Below, piece by piece: positions 34,676-42,499 of a stretch of DNA of 64,000 bases. Made by a program: the position numbers and the translations under genes. Below the pieces are notes generated by a model. That model was not told where the DNA came from. It did not search any database and worked only from the letters and a program-made list of their open reading frames with translations. The DNA comes from a bacterium (GTDB taxonomy: Bacteria > Armatimonadota > Fimbriimonadia > Fimbriimonadales > Fimbriimonadaceae). The DNA lies in contig JAIXQR010000003.1 in the NCBI GenBank assembly GCA_027485645.1, positions 434,001-498,000 on the forward strand. The letters run 5' to 3'. The stretch's first letter is position 1. Every line of letters starts with the position of its first letter.

Positions 34676-36318
34676 ACTTCGACGACGACCGAGATGACGA
34701 GCGGTCGAACGCCGGCTCGCTTGACCAGAATGCGCTTCGTGACATCGGTCGCGTCGGCTTTGACTCGGAACATGTCCTGGGCGTCTTCTCGTTTCAGCTG
34801 GTTGATCGCGTCGTGTACCGCTTCTTGGGCAAGGGAAAGCGCTTTCTCGTCGCCGCTGAAGGCACGAGCCTGAACCATCGGAGGCGCGGCGAGGGTGCCT
34901 TTCTTGACATCCATCGGAACGGTTACGATGACGACACCGTCGTTAGCGATGGTGTAGCGATCCTTCAACACCGACTCGGTGATTCCCGTGTTTCCAGCGT
35001 TGTCGATGAGGACTTCGCCATGGGTCACTTCATCGCCCAATTGAGCGGTCGTTTCGGTGAACTCAAGCGGAACGCCGGGCTTCATCGTAAAAATACGGTG
35101 CTCTGGAATTCCCATTCCGCGTGCGATGTTGTTGTACGCGTATTGGTGCCGCGCTTCGCCGTGGACGGGTGCCACATAGAATGGCCGGGTCAGGCTGAGC
35201 ATCATTTTCAGCTCTTCCTGGTACGCGTGGCCCGAAACGTGGACCGGAAGGGAGGCTTCGTAAACGACCTTACAGCCTTGATCGAACAAGCGGTTGATCG
35301 TTCGCCAAATCGAAGCTTCGTTTCCAGGAATCGGTCGAGCGGAGTAAATCAGGGTATCGCCCGGGCGAATCTGCATTCGGCCGTAAGAGCCCTTACTCAT
35401 CTGAACCAGCGCGCTCATCGGCTCGCCTTGGCTTCCGGTGGTGAGAATCGCAAGCTGCTCGTCTGGATACAAGCTCATCTCTTCGAGCTTGATCTTGGTG
35501 CCACGGGGGATCTTGACGTAGCCAAGTCGTTCGCAGGTCTCGAGGTTCTGCTCCATGCGGCGACCGACGACGGCGACCTTGCGTCCGGTCTCTCCGGCGA
35601 CGTCGAATACTTGCTGCATTCGGTGGATGTTGCTGGCGAAGGTCGTGAGGAGAACGCGACCCTTGGCCTCTTGGAAGACCGCGCGAAGGCCTTCGGTGAC
35701 GGTGCTTTCGCTCGGGCCCCAGCCTGGCCGGTCAACGTTCGTTGAGTCGCTGAAGAGGGCAAGAACGCCTTCGGCACCGAGCTCCGACAGCCGCGCCATG
35801 TTGGTGTGCTTGCCGTCTACCGGGGTGAAATCGAACTTAAAGTCGCCGGTGAAGAAGACGATGCCGTGGATGGTGCGAACCGCCATTCCGCAGTTTTCGG
35901 GAATGGAGTGAGTGATTCGAACGGGCTCGACTTCAATATCGCCCGCTTTGATCACGTCGCCCGGTTTGAAGATGCGAACGTCGATTCGGGACTTATCGAG
36001 CTTCTCTTCAAGCTTGGATCGAATGAGGGCGGCGGTGAATTCGGTGCAGTAGACCGGAACTTTGACCTTTTCTAGGAGCCAGGTTAGGCTGCCAACATGG
36101 TCTTCGTGGGCATGGGTAAGGAAAACGCCGCGAATCTTTGAGGAGTTTTCGAAGAGGTACGTGAAATCGGGGATGACGATGTTGACACCGAACATCTCTT
36201 CATCTGGGAAGCTGAGACCGCAATCGATGACAACGATGTCATCTCCTTGGCGAACGACGGTGCAGTTTTTGCCGATCTCGCCGACTCCACCAAGGGGGAT
36301 GACTTGAACTATGGACAT
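34672..36318 (-). CDS. rnj: Ribonuclease J
   Basis: 548 aa. RNase J is a metallo-beta-lactamase/beta-CASP nuclease with endo- and 5'-exonuclease activity, acting in mRNA turnover and rRNA maturation. The active site THAHEDHVG (HxHxDH) is at about residues 71-79; GDFKFDFTP supplies further metal ligands, and beta-CASP motifs follow (VHVSGHAYQEE, then PVHGEARHQ). The C-terminal about 100 residues form the typical RNase J dimerisation/tail domain. It converges with mntR (4-bp overlap). J1 and J2 cannot be told apart. Confidence 0.95.
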   Translation of the reverse strand: MSIVQVIPLGGVGEIGKNCTVVRQGDDIVVIDCGLSFPDEEMFGVNIVIPDFTYLFENSSKIRGVFLTHAHEDHVGSLTWLLEKVKVPVYCTEFTAALIRSKLEEKLDKSRIDVRIFKPGDVIKAGDIEVEPVRITHSIPENCGMAVRTIHGIVFFTGDFKFDFTPVDGKHTNMARLSELGAEGVLALFSDSTNVDRPGWGPSESTVTEGLRAVFQEAKGRVLLTTFASNIHRMQQVFDVAGETGRKVAVVGRRMEQNLETCERLGYVKIPRGTKIKLEEMSLYPDEQLAILTTGSQGEPMSALVQMSKGSYGRMQIRPGDTLIYSARPIPGNEASIWRTINRLFDQGCKVVYEASLPVHVSGHAYQEELKMMLSLTRPFYVAPVHGEARHQYAYNNIARGMGIPEHRIFTMKPGVPLEFTETTAQLGDEVTHGEVLIDNAGNTGITESVLKDRYTIANDGVVIVTVPMDVKKGTLAAPPMVQARAFSGDEKALSLAQEAVHDAINQLKREDAQDMFRVKADATDVTKRILVKRAGVRPLVISVVVEV

Positions 36319-36326
36319 TGGGCTAC

Positions 36327-36332
36327 AGGGTA
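36327..36332 (-). promoter_or_regulatory. -10-like box TACCCT before RNase J
   Basis: TACCCT is 8 nt before the ATG at 36318, the same hexamer and spacing class as mtnA and ftsE. Confidence 0.5.
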
Positions 36333-36457
36333 CCTGCAGACTTGCTGATCACCCGCCTAGCAATAACGTAAGAACCAATGGGGAAAGACCTAAGAAAGAA
36401 AAGTTCACGAGAAATGCGAACATATTTTCTTCGGATAGCGTTCTATTTGCTGTAGAG

Positions 36458-36474
36458 ATCGCAATTATTGCGAT
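36458..36474. promoter_or_regulatory. Perfect inverted repeat upstream of the fasciclin gene
   Basis: ATCGCAA-TTA-TTGCGAT (7-bp arms) ends 10 bp before the ATG at 36485, overlapping the leader. It could be an operator or an mRNA hairpin close to the ribosome site. Confidence 0.4.
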
Positions 36475-36484
36475 AAAGGTCACC

Positions 36485-37042
36485 ATGAACAACAAATTCC
36501 TCGCCGCAATTCCAGCTCTTGCAATTTCTGCCCTCGTGTTCGCTCAGACCATGGACGCCAATCCAATGGTCGGTGGCGCGCCCATGTCCAAGTCGAAGAA
36601 CATCGTGGAGAACGCGGTGAATTCGAAGCAGCACACCACCCTCGTTGCTGCCGTTAAGGCCGCCGGTCTGGTTGATGCACTCGCCAGCAAGGGCCCATTC
36701 ACGGTCTTCGCACCAACCAACAACGCCTTTGCCGCCCTTCCTGCCGGAACGGTTGACACGCTCCTGAAGCCAGAGAACAAGGCAACCCTGACCAAGGTTC
36801 TCACCTATCACGTCGTCGCCGGAAACTTCACGAGCAAGGACGTTATGGGCCTGATCAAGAAGAACAACGGCATGGCCAAGGTTAAGACCCTTGCCGGCAA
36901 TGAGCTCACCCTCAGCATGAACGGCCCAGCCAACGTCGTCGTTACGGACGAAAGCGGCAACACCGCTTCGATCTCCACCTACGATGTCATGCAGTCGAAC
37001 GGCGTGATTCACGTCATCGACACCGTTTTGCTTCCTAAGTAA
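36485..37042 (+). CDS. Exported fasciclin-domain protein
   Basis: 185 aa. A signal peptide (MNNKFLAAIPALAISALVFAQ) is followed by one FAS1 domain: KNIVENAVNSKQHTTLVAAV, then GPFTVFAPTNNAFAALPAGT (the FAS1 H1 motif), LTYHVVAGN and a closing VIHVIDTVLLPK. FAS1 proteins mediate adhesion in the cell envelope or extracellular matrix. The ATG is chosen because it gives the signal peptide and follows a short AAAGG ribosome site. It stands alone in a 166-bp divergent gap from RNase J. Confidence 0.9.
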   Translation: MNNKFLAAIPALAISALVFAQTMDANPMVGGAPMSKSKNIVENAVNSKQHTTLVAAVKAAGLVDALASKGPFTVFAPTNNAFAALPAGTVDTLLKPENKATLTKVLTYHVVAGNFTSKDVMGLIKKNNGMAKVKTLAGNELTLSMNGPANVVVTDESGNTASISTYDVMQSNGVIHVIDTVLLPK

Positions 37043-37045
37043 GGA

Positions 37046-37954
37046 TCAGCAAATCATCTCTCGGATTGAGGATCCGCCGTGTGCTGGCGGTTCCTCACCG
37101 ATCCAGCGTTCATCAACCGGTTCGCTGGCAAGCTGATACCGCGTGTCCGATGAAATGCGGATCACATTCTGCTGGTTGTCCAGCGATCCGTGGAGCAGGT
37201 GGACATTAAACGTCAGCAGGTCCCCCATGCGGTATTCCGCGCAGGTCAACAGACGCGCGTCGAACTTCTCGAGAACCTCGGTGACTTTAGGCTCAAACAC
37301 CCCAAATCCGTGCCCGCTAGCCTCGGTTTGGCTCTTGCCGGGAATGTTTTGGCAAGCCGTATCGACGTCCATCGCCCGGTAGTCGTTAAGTTCCGACCAT
37401 CGGTGGGAGCCTTCGACCAGCACGAGCCCTCCAACCTCCAATGGGATGTCCCCGTACGGTATCCACGCCGTGAAGAGCTGATGCGTTCCTCGGCCCATGT
37501 ACACCACATCGCAGTGAGGCATTGTTCCGCCGCCTTTTCCGATCGCGCGGAACCAGGTGAAGTCGTAATGCATGGCCGGTCCGCCGAGCAGGCCAGAGTA
37601 GAACTCCATCATTGCTGGGCCGTAGACGATCTGTTGCAGCTTTTGATTCTTCTTCGCTAGGTCAGGACGGAAGTAAGGATTTTGTCCGTCGATATGCCGA
37701 CCTTCGATGGCTGGAAAAGCGGGATCAAGCATTCCTTCGGCGGCAAAAGCATCCATGATCTCCGCCCGCACTGCCTCAATTTCGGCCCGAGGGTGGAAGT
37801 CGCGGATGAAGAGGTAGCCATCCGTTGCCATGCGCTGTTGCAACTCAGAGAATTTGCCGAGGGCATCGTTGCTCTCTCGGAGCCACCCAAATCGGCGAGG
37901 CGATTGATCGACCTCCTCTCCTCCGGCCAACAGCTTCGTCGGTACGGTTACCAT
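37046..37954 (-). CDS. Phytanoyl-CoA dioxygenase family (PhyH) oxygenase
   Basis: 302 aa. A 2-oxoglutarate/Fe(II)-dependent oxygenase of the PhyH class: the iron triad is H and D of MPHCDVVYMG with a distal H in FNVHLLHGSLDN, followed by an Arg for 2-oxoglutarate in VIRISSDTRYQ. Such enzymes hydroxylate lipids, amino-acid derivatives and secondary metabolites; the substrate here cannot be told. It is divergent from the HAD gene, with promoter boxes 7 bp apart. Confidence 0.85.
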   Translation of the reverse strand: MVTVPTKLLAGGEEVDQSPRRFGWLRESNDALGKFSELQQRMATDGYLFIRDFHPRAEIEAVRAEIMDAFAAEGMLDPAFPAIEGRHIDGQNPYFRPDLAKKNQKLQQIVYGPAMMEFYSGLLGGPAMHYDFTWFRAIGKGGGTMPHCDVVYMGRGTHQLFTAWIPYGDIPLEVGGLVLVEGSHRWSELNDYRAMDVDTACQNIPGKSQTEASGHGFGVFEPKVTEVLEKFDARLLTCAEYRMGDLLTFNVHLLHGSLDNQQNVIRISSDTRYQLASEPVDERWIGEEPPAHGGSSIREMIC

Positions 37955-37961
37955 GCTTCCC

Positions 37962-37967
37962 AGAATA
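37962..37967 (-). promoter_or_regulatory. -10-like box TATTCT before the PhyH gene
   Basis: TATTCT is 7 nt before the ATG at 37954. It faces the opposing box at 37975 in a 32-bp gap. Confidence 0.45.
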
Positions 37968-37974
37968 GCGCAGG

Positions 37975-37980
37975 TACCTT
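37975..37980 (+). promoter_or_regulatory. -10-like box TACCTT before the HAD gene
   Basis: TACCTT is 6 nt before the GTG at 37987; it supports the GTG start. Confidence 0.4.
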
Positions 37981-37986
37981 TCTCAT

Positions 37987-38661
37987 GTGCCGCTAGCTGC
38001 TCTGATTTTTGATTTCGACGGACTGATTCTAGACACCGAGACCGCCGAAGTTGAAGCTTGGCGGCCGGAGTTTGAAGCTCACGGCGCGCCGTTTCCAGAG
38101 GAGTACTTCCTTTGGGCAGTTGGTCGCGGCGCAGAGCAGATCACGAAGCGAACCATCGATCTCTTGCAGGAAGCGGTTCCTGAGCTTTCGAACCTCGCCG
38201 AAATTGAGCGGCGAGCAAATCGGCGGCGAATCGACATCATCGACTCCCGCTCGGCCCGCCCTGGGATCGTTGAACTCATTGCCGAGGCGCATGGAGTGGT
38301 CCCCTTAGCCGTCGCGAGCAGCAGCCGACACGGTTGGGTGGACACGCACTTGGGTCGGCTCGGGCTTTGGAACTACTTCGAAACGATCGTCTGTGCAGAT
38401 GATGTCGCGCGGGCGAAGCCGTTCCCAGATCTTTATCTAGAAGCGCTTGTTCGCCTTGGGGTTTCGGCGAGTGCCAGCTTTGCTTTGGAAGACTCGGCGA
38501 ATGGAATCACGGCCGCAAGAGAAGCAGGTCTGAACGTCATTGCATTTCCAAACGACCTCACGAAGCACCTCAATCTATCGCATGCCACCCACGAGTGGGC
38601 GGGAGACCGTGCTCCAAGTCTTGCGGAGATCCGGGCACTACTGGAGTCGGCTGGCCAGTAG
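37987..38661 (+). CDS. HAD-superfamily phosphatase (beta-phosphoglucomutase-like)
   Basis: 224 aa with a GTG start. HAD motif I is IFDFDGLILDTE (about 7-18, nucleophile Asp), motif II is the SSSR segment (AVASSSRHGW), motif III is Lys in ARAKPFPDLY and motif IV is LEDSANGITAA. The cap insertion is C1-type, as in phosphoglycolate phosphatase and beta-PGM. It probably dephosphorylates a small phospho-metabolite. It overlaps the end of the Rieske oxygenase gene by 24 bp, convergently. Confidence 0.88.
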   Translation: MPLAALIFDFDGLILDTETAEVEAWRPEFEAHGAPFPEEYFLWAVGRGAEQITKRTIDLLQEAVPELSNLAEIERRANRRRIDIIDSRSARPGIVELIAEAHGVVPLAVASSSRHGWVDTHLGRLGLWNYFETIVCADDVARAKPFPDLYLEALVRLGVSASASFALEDSANGITAAREAGLNVIAFPNDLTKHLNLSHATHEWAGDRAPSLAEIRALLESAGQ

Positions 38662-39717
38662 GGTGTGGAAGTGGTGCACATTCGCCTCGCGCCGCGGTGA
38701 GTAGCGGCCGCGATCATATAGGCGGGATCGAACCCCGCGTTGGACCGCTTCGACTACAACTTCGTCCTCCCGCTCGACCCGATCTAGCGCCGCGCCTGCT
38801 CCGCTGCCAAGCTTGCTGGCATCCCAGACGTACGGGATGAAGCTCACCTTGGTGCGGTCAACCGCAAGCGGCTTCACGACGTTAATGCTGAGCCCCCACG
38901 GATAGAAATTCAGCATGAGGTTGGGGAAGAACCAGTAGTAATAGGCCGCAATCCGCCGTCCGTGGTCGGGAGAGGAAGGCGGAATGTCAAAGCAGAACTC
39001 GTCTTGGTTCGCGACGGCGATTTGGAGATTCCCGCCGTCGAAGGTTTCTGTTTCGTAGCTTTCGTAGTCCAGCACGTCGTTCAGCCCGGAGTGGACAAAC
39101 GGGATGTGGAAGCCTTCCAGATAATTGTCGACATAAAGGGCCCAGTTGGCTTGGATCAGGTAGTCCCGGCTTCGCTCTGGGGCGGGAACGAACTGATGAA
39201 GCGGTAGCCAACTCAGCCGCTCTTGGATCTTGCCGAAAGTGTCGGCGAAACTCTTTTCGGGCAGGATCGAAGCGAAAAGAAGGGGGCCCCACGAAGCGAA
39301 CGGCACCTTCGGCAGGCAATCCGCCGGACTCGGGAAGCCTTCGACCTGATCGAACTCCGGCATGTGCTGGAAGTCGCCCGCGAGTCCAAATCGACGGCCA
39401 TGGTAGCGGCAGCGCAGGAAACGCGCGTTCCCAGGGTTCTCCGCCACGAGCATGCCCCGGTGGGTGCAAACGTTGCTCAGGCAGTGCACCGCGTCGTTCA
39501 TGTCGCGCGTCAGCACGATCGGCTCATCCAGAAAGCCATCCAGAATCGTGGTCGGCCATACGGACCCAGGCACCTGAATCTTTTCGTCGTCGCCGATGAA
39601 ATGCCAGGCCGGAGCGAAAACGGATTCCTTGGTGCGCGCGAACAGTTCCGGGTCGGTGTAGAACCGAGAAGGAATCGTTTGCGCGGCCTCGATGCGTGGA
39701 TGAATCACGTCTGACAC
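38638..39717 (-). CDS. Rieske (2Fe-2S) aromatic ring-hydroxylating oxygenase, alpha subunit
   Basis: 359 aa with a GTG start. The Rieske centre is C-x-H ... C-x2-H: CTHRG and RCRYHGRRF (about 86-108). The mononuclear iron site lies in DNYLEGFHIPFVHSGLND (two His and, later, an Asp). The SRPBCC catalytic domain fills the C-terminal half. Such enzymes need a ferredoxin and a reductase, and neither is adjacent. The length is short for classic dioxygenase alpha subunits and fits the PobA/choline-monooxygenase-like group. It is divergent-adjacent to thiN. Confidence 0.87.
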   Translation of the reverse strand: MSDVIHPRIEAAQTIPSRFYTDPELFARTKESVFAPAWHFIGDDEKIQVPGSVWPTTILDGFLDEPIVLTRDMNDAVHCLSNVCTHRGMLVAENPGNARFLRCRYHGRRFGLAGDFQHMPEFDQVEGFPSPADCLPKVPFASWGPLLFASILPEKSFADTFGKIQERLSWLPLHQFVPAPERSRDYLIQANWALYVDNYLEGFHIPFVHSGLNDVLDYESYETETFDGGNLQIAVANQDEFCFDIPPSSPDHGRRIAAYYYWFFPNLMLNFYPWGLSINVVKPLAVDRTKVSFIPYVWDASKLGSGAGAALDRVEREDEVVVEAVQRGVRSRLYDRGRYSPRREANVHHFHTLLASRLQ

Positions 39718-39721
39718 GCGG

Positions 39722-40351
39722 TTAGTCTAGTCCGACGAACACGATCACCGCACCCGATTCGACGGTGACTTCGACGGTTTCCGCGACGGTGCGGTTTGAC
39801 ACGCTGCTAAAGCCAGCGGCGTCGAGGGTTTGCATCTCGAATGACCACTGAAGGCCGGTTGCAGAAGCGCGAGAGATTGTGAGGGGGAGAATGCTGAACC
39901 GTGCGCCGACGGGAATGTTTGCGCTCCAATTTGACGCCGTGAGAGTCTCGGCCCAACCCGATCGAAGAATGAATCTGGTTTGAATCGGGGCGCGAAGGGC
40001 GGAGTGGTACGTTGCGAGGGTGTGGTCGGGCCGGTCGCCTTCGCTGCCCATGAGAGCGATGCGGGGGAGGCCGAGTTCGATGGCGAGTTGCAGCAATTTA
40101 TCGCAATCTGTTGTCGATTGGTCGCTCACTTGGCGACGGTTTTTTGCAAATTGCAGAGCGCTCGGCTCAACGGAATCGAAATCTCCAATCACCCAATCTG
40201 GCGGAACGCCGGCCGCCTGGCAGCGGTTTGCGCCGCCGTCCGCCGCGAGGATGATGGGGGCCTGATGCAGCCACTGGCGCATGGATTCAATCGGGTGGTC
40301 ACTCCCGGCCAGCACGCCGATGGGCCATCCATCTTGCGGAAAAAAAGGCAT
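39722..40351 (-). CDS. thiN: Thiamine diphosphokinase
   Basis: 209 aa. ThiN makes thiamine diphosphate from thiamine and ATP. Motifs: ILAADGGANRC at about residues 33-43, VIGDFDSVEPSAL (about 54-66), then STTDCDKLLQLAIELG and MGSEGDRPDHTLA. The C-terminal domain is beta-rich as in the family. It is followed on the same strand by the Rieske oxygenase gene 4 bp later, which may be an operon or a separate unit with its own box. Confidence 0.9.
   Translation of the reverse strand: MPFFPQDGWPIGVLAGSDHPIESMRQWLHQAPIILAADGGANRCQAAGVPPDWVIGDFDSVEPSALQFAKNRRQVSDQSTTDCDKLLQLAIELGLPRIALMGSEGDRPDHTLATYHSALRAPIQTRFILRSGWAETLTASNWSANIPVGARFSILPLTISRASATGLQWSFEMQTLDAAGFSSVSNRTVAETVEVTVESGAVIVFVGLD
39724..39729 (-). 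promoter_or_regulatory. -10-like box TAGACT before the Rieske oxygenase gene
   Basis: TAGACT is 6 nt before the GTG at 39717, and its TAG is also the thiN stop codon; the Rieske gene follows thiN on the same strand. Confidence 0.4.
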
Positions 40352-40358
40352 CTCACGG

Positions 40359-40364
40359 ACTCTA
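40359..40364 (-). promoter_or_regulatory. -10-like box TAGAGT before thiN
   Basis: TAGAGT is 7 nt before the ATG at 40351. Confidence 0.45.
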
Positions 40365-40432
40365 CCGTTTAACGTAGACAGGTGTTAAACGGATTTGCGA
40401 TTCTGATCGTATTTGGTCGAAAATCTGCCCAA

Positions 40433-40475
40433 AATTCAGTATATGAATGCTCAATGACTGAAGCCAGAATTCAGT
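40433..40475. repeat. Direct and inverted TTCAGT repeats upstream of dnaA
   Basis: AATTCAGT occurs at 40433-40440 and 40468-40475, and the inverse ACTGAA at 40457-40462. They sit in the AT-richer 224-bp gap before dnaA. They do not match the DnaA box TTATCCACA; they may be an operator or part of an origin. No canonical DnaA box was found in the gap. Confidence 0.5.
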
Positions 40476-40575
40476 GACATTCAACGCCGAAAATCAAGAA
40501 ATGTTGAGTCTGCGAAGTTAGGAATCGCTGTGTATACTGACCGCTCGCTGAGTTTTTCAGCATTCGTATTTTCTA

Positions 40576-41949
40576 ATGAAGGACCTGTTTAGTGACGCCA
40601 CCGGGAATGCTACAGAAACACTTTTGGCAGCCTGGTCCCGCGTACAAGATCGACTAGCTGAAGAAATAAACACGGCGTGGATGGACCGTTTTATTCGGCC
40701 TCTGCAGCCGCTAGAGTTCACGGAGGGCGTGCTGAGAATTGGCGCTCCGGGAAAGTTTGTTTACGAGTGGGTACGCGAGCGACATATCGCAGACATTAAA
40801 ATTGCATTTGAAGATGAATTAGGTGAGGAGGTCCGGCTTGAGTTGGTGCCGATGAGTCGCCAAAACCCGGCGACCGCTGATCTCGGCGTCGCAACCATCA
40901 CGGCCGCCGCTCCGCCGAAGTCACGCTTCGAGCCAAATCCACGGTTCTCCTTCGACCGACTTGTGGTCGGTCAAAGCAATCGGCTTGCGGTTGCGGGAGC
41001 GAAGGCGGTCGGCAGCAGCCCAGGCGATAAGTACAACCCGCTGTTCATCTACGGCCCGAGCGGACTTGGAAAGACGCACATGCTCCACGCCATTGCGATT
41101 GAGCTCAAGCGGAACCGACCCGACTTGGTGGTCGAGTACATCAGCGCTCAGCAGTTCGCCGAAGACTTCGTGAACGCACTCCAAGCCAACCGAATCGAGC
41201 AGTTCCGTCGCTCGCAGCGTACGGCGGGCGTTTGGCTCGTGGACGATATTCAGTTCATCGCCGGCAAAGATAAAACGCAGGAAGAGGTGTTCCACACCTT
41301 CAACACCCTGCAGCAATTTGGCAAGCAGATCGTGCTCACGGCAGATCGCCCACCACGAGATCTTTATTCGATGGATGAGCGGCTTCGGTCGCGATTTGAG
41401 GCCGGACTGGTCGCCGACGTTCAGATGCCGGATACGGAAACGCGTTGCGCGATTATCCAGTCGAAAGGCGATCAGGACCACATCGCGATCTCGCACGAAG
41501 TCGCCATGTTCCTAGCTCAAACGGTGCCGGGCAACATCCGCGTTTTGGAAGGGGCACTCACACGAATTGCAGCGTTCGCGAGCCTAGAAAACGTCCCGCT
41601 CAGCATCGAGCTTGCGGCGGAAATGGTGGACAAGTACTACCAGGCCAGCTTGACCAAACCTGGATTCGCGCAGATTCTGGAAGCCGTGAGCAAGCATTAC
41701 GGGATTCCGAGCCCCGACATCAAGGGCACGTCTCGAAAAGCCCCGATCGCCTTGGCTCGGCACGTTGCGGTGTACATGACACGGCGAATCACTGGCGACT
41801 CCTGGAACCACATTGGTTCGCTGTTTGGCGACCGTGACCACACGTCGATGATGCACGGCTATCAGAAGATTGACGAGATGATGCAGAAGGACAAAGACTT
41901 CCGCGCCACCATCACGATGCTCATTCGTAACGTCTATCCAGAAGGCTAA
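40576..41949 (+). CDS. dnaA: Chromosomal replication initiator DnaA
   Basis: 457 aa. Domain I (about 1-90) is followed by a short linker (AAPPKSRFEP) and the AAA+ domain: Walker A GPSGLGKT (160-167), Walker B VWLVDDIQFI and arginine-finger/sensor segments. Domain IV binds DNA with the diagnostic DRDHTSMMHGYQKI near the C-terminus. It starts at ATG 40576 after TATTTT (3-nt spacing) and a TATACT further up. dnaN does not follow; a DinB-like gene does, so the usual dnaA-dnaN order is absent here. Confidence 0.96.
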   Translation: MKDLFSDATGNATETLLAAWSRVQDRLAEEINTAWMDRFIRPLQPLEFTEGVLRIGAPGKFVYEWVRERHIADIKIAFEDELGEEVRLELVPMSRQNPATADLGVATITAAAPPKSRFEPNPRFSFDRLVVGQSNRLAVAGAKAVGSSPGDKYNPLFIYGPSGLGKTHMLHAIAIELKRNRPDLVVEYISAQQFAEDFVNALQANRIEQFRRSQRTAGVWLVDDIQFIAGKDKTQEEVFHTFNTLQQFGKQIVLTADRPPRDLYSMDERLRSRFEAGLVADVQMPDTETRCAIIQSKGDQDHIAISHEVAMFLAQTVPGNIRVLEGALTRIAAFASLENVPLSIELAAEMVDKYYQASLTKPGFAQILEAVSKHYGIPSPDIKGTSRKAPIALARHVAVYMTRRITGDSWNHIGSLFGDRDHTSMMHGYQKIDEMMQKDKDFRATITMLIRNVYPEG

Positions 41950-41954
41950 GGCTC

Positions 41955-42485
41955 ATGACTCACGACGAACTGGTCGGCTCGGCAAAGCAAAGATTGCAGG
42001 ACCAAACGGAACGGCTTCAAACCGTCCTGGCGAACATGCCGGATGAAAAGTGGAACCACCCGGGCGATCCGCTTTCAATCGGTCAGATCGTCGAGCACAT
42101 GGTCATCGTCAACCGGAGTTACGTTCGAGATCTAGAGTCTCTGATCAACTCGGCCCCAAGTTCGGGCGGGGAGCTGCCGGTACGGTTTTCGCTCGCCGGC
42201 AAGCTGCTGTTCAAAGCAGCCGGGCCCGACGGAAACGCACCCATGCCGAGCAGCGTGGCACCACGCGGTGGGGCGGTTCCGCGCCAAATCGAGACGGAGT
42301 TCTTCGAGATTAACGAGAAGATTGTTCGGTTGTGCGATGTGGCGATTGGCAGAAACCTCTCGGACGTTAAGTTCAAGAATCCGATCGTGGACGTCATTAC
42401 GATGCGCCTGCCGGACGTTTTTGAGGTTTTCGCTCTCCATGGCGAGCGACACACTCGCCAGATTGAAGCGCTCAGTAGATCGTAG
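41955..42485 (+). CDS. DinB/YfiT-like metalloenzyme-fold protein
   Basis: 176 aa. The four-helix DinB fold is indicated by three metal-histidine candidates: IVEHMVIV (about 39-44) and HGERHTRQIE near the C-terminus. Members include mycothiol-, bacillithiol- and glutathione-dependent S-transferases and uncharacterised proteins; the cofactor is unknown. It follows dnaA by 5 bp, so it is probably co-transcribed with it, and precedes the creatininase-family gene. Confidence 0.83.
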   Translation: MTHDELVGSAKQRLQDQTERLQTVLANMPDEKWNHPGDPLSIGQIVEHMVIVNRSYVRDLESLINSAPSSGGELPVRFSLAGKLLFKAAGPDGNAPMPSSVAPRGGAVPRQIETEFFEINEKIVRLCDVAIGRNLSDVKFKNPIVDVITMRLPDVFEVFALHGERHTRQIEALSRS

Positions 42486-42487
42486 GC

Positions 42488-42493
42488 TATGCT
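42488..42493 (+). promoter_or_regulatory. -10-like box TATGCT before the creatininase-family gene
   Basis: TATGCT is 6 nt before the ATG at 42500. Confidence 0.45.
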
Positions 42494-42499
42494 TTCGGC

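Noticed and set aside
34813-35745. 310-codon frame opposite RNase J
   Set aside because: Antisense shadow without domain features.
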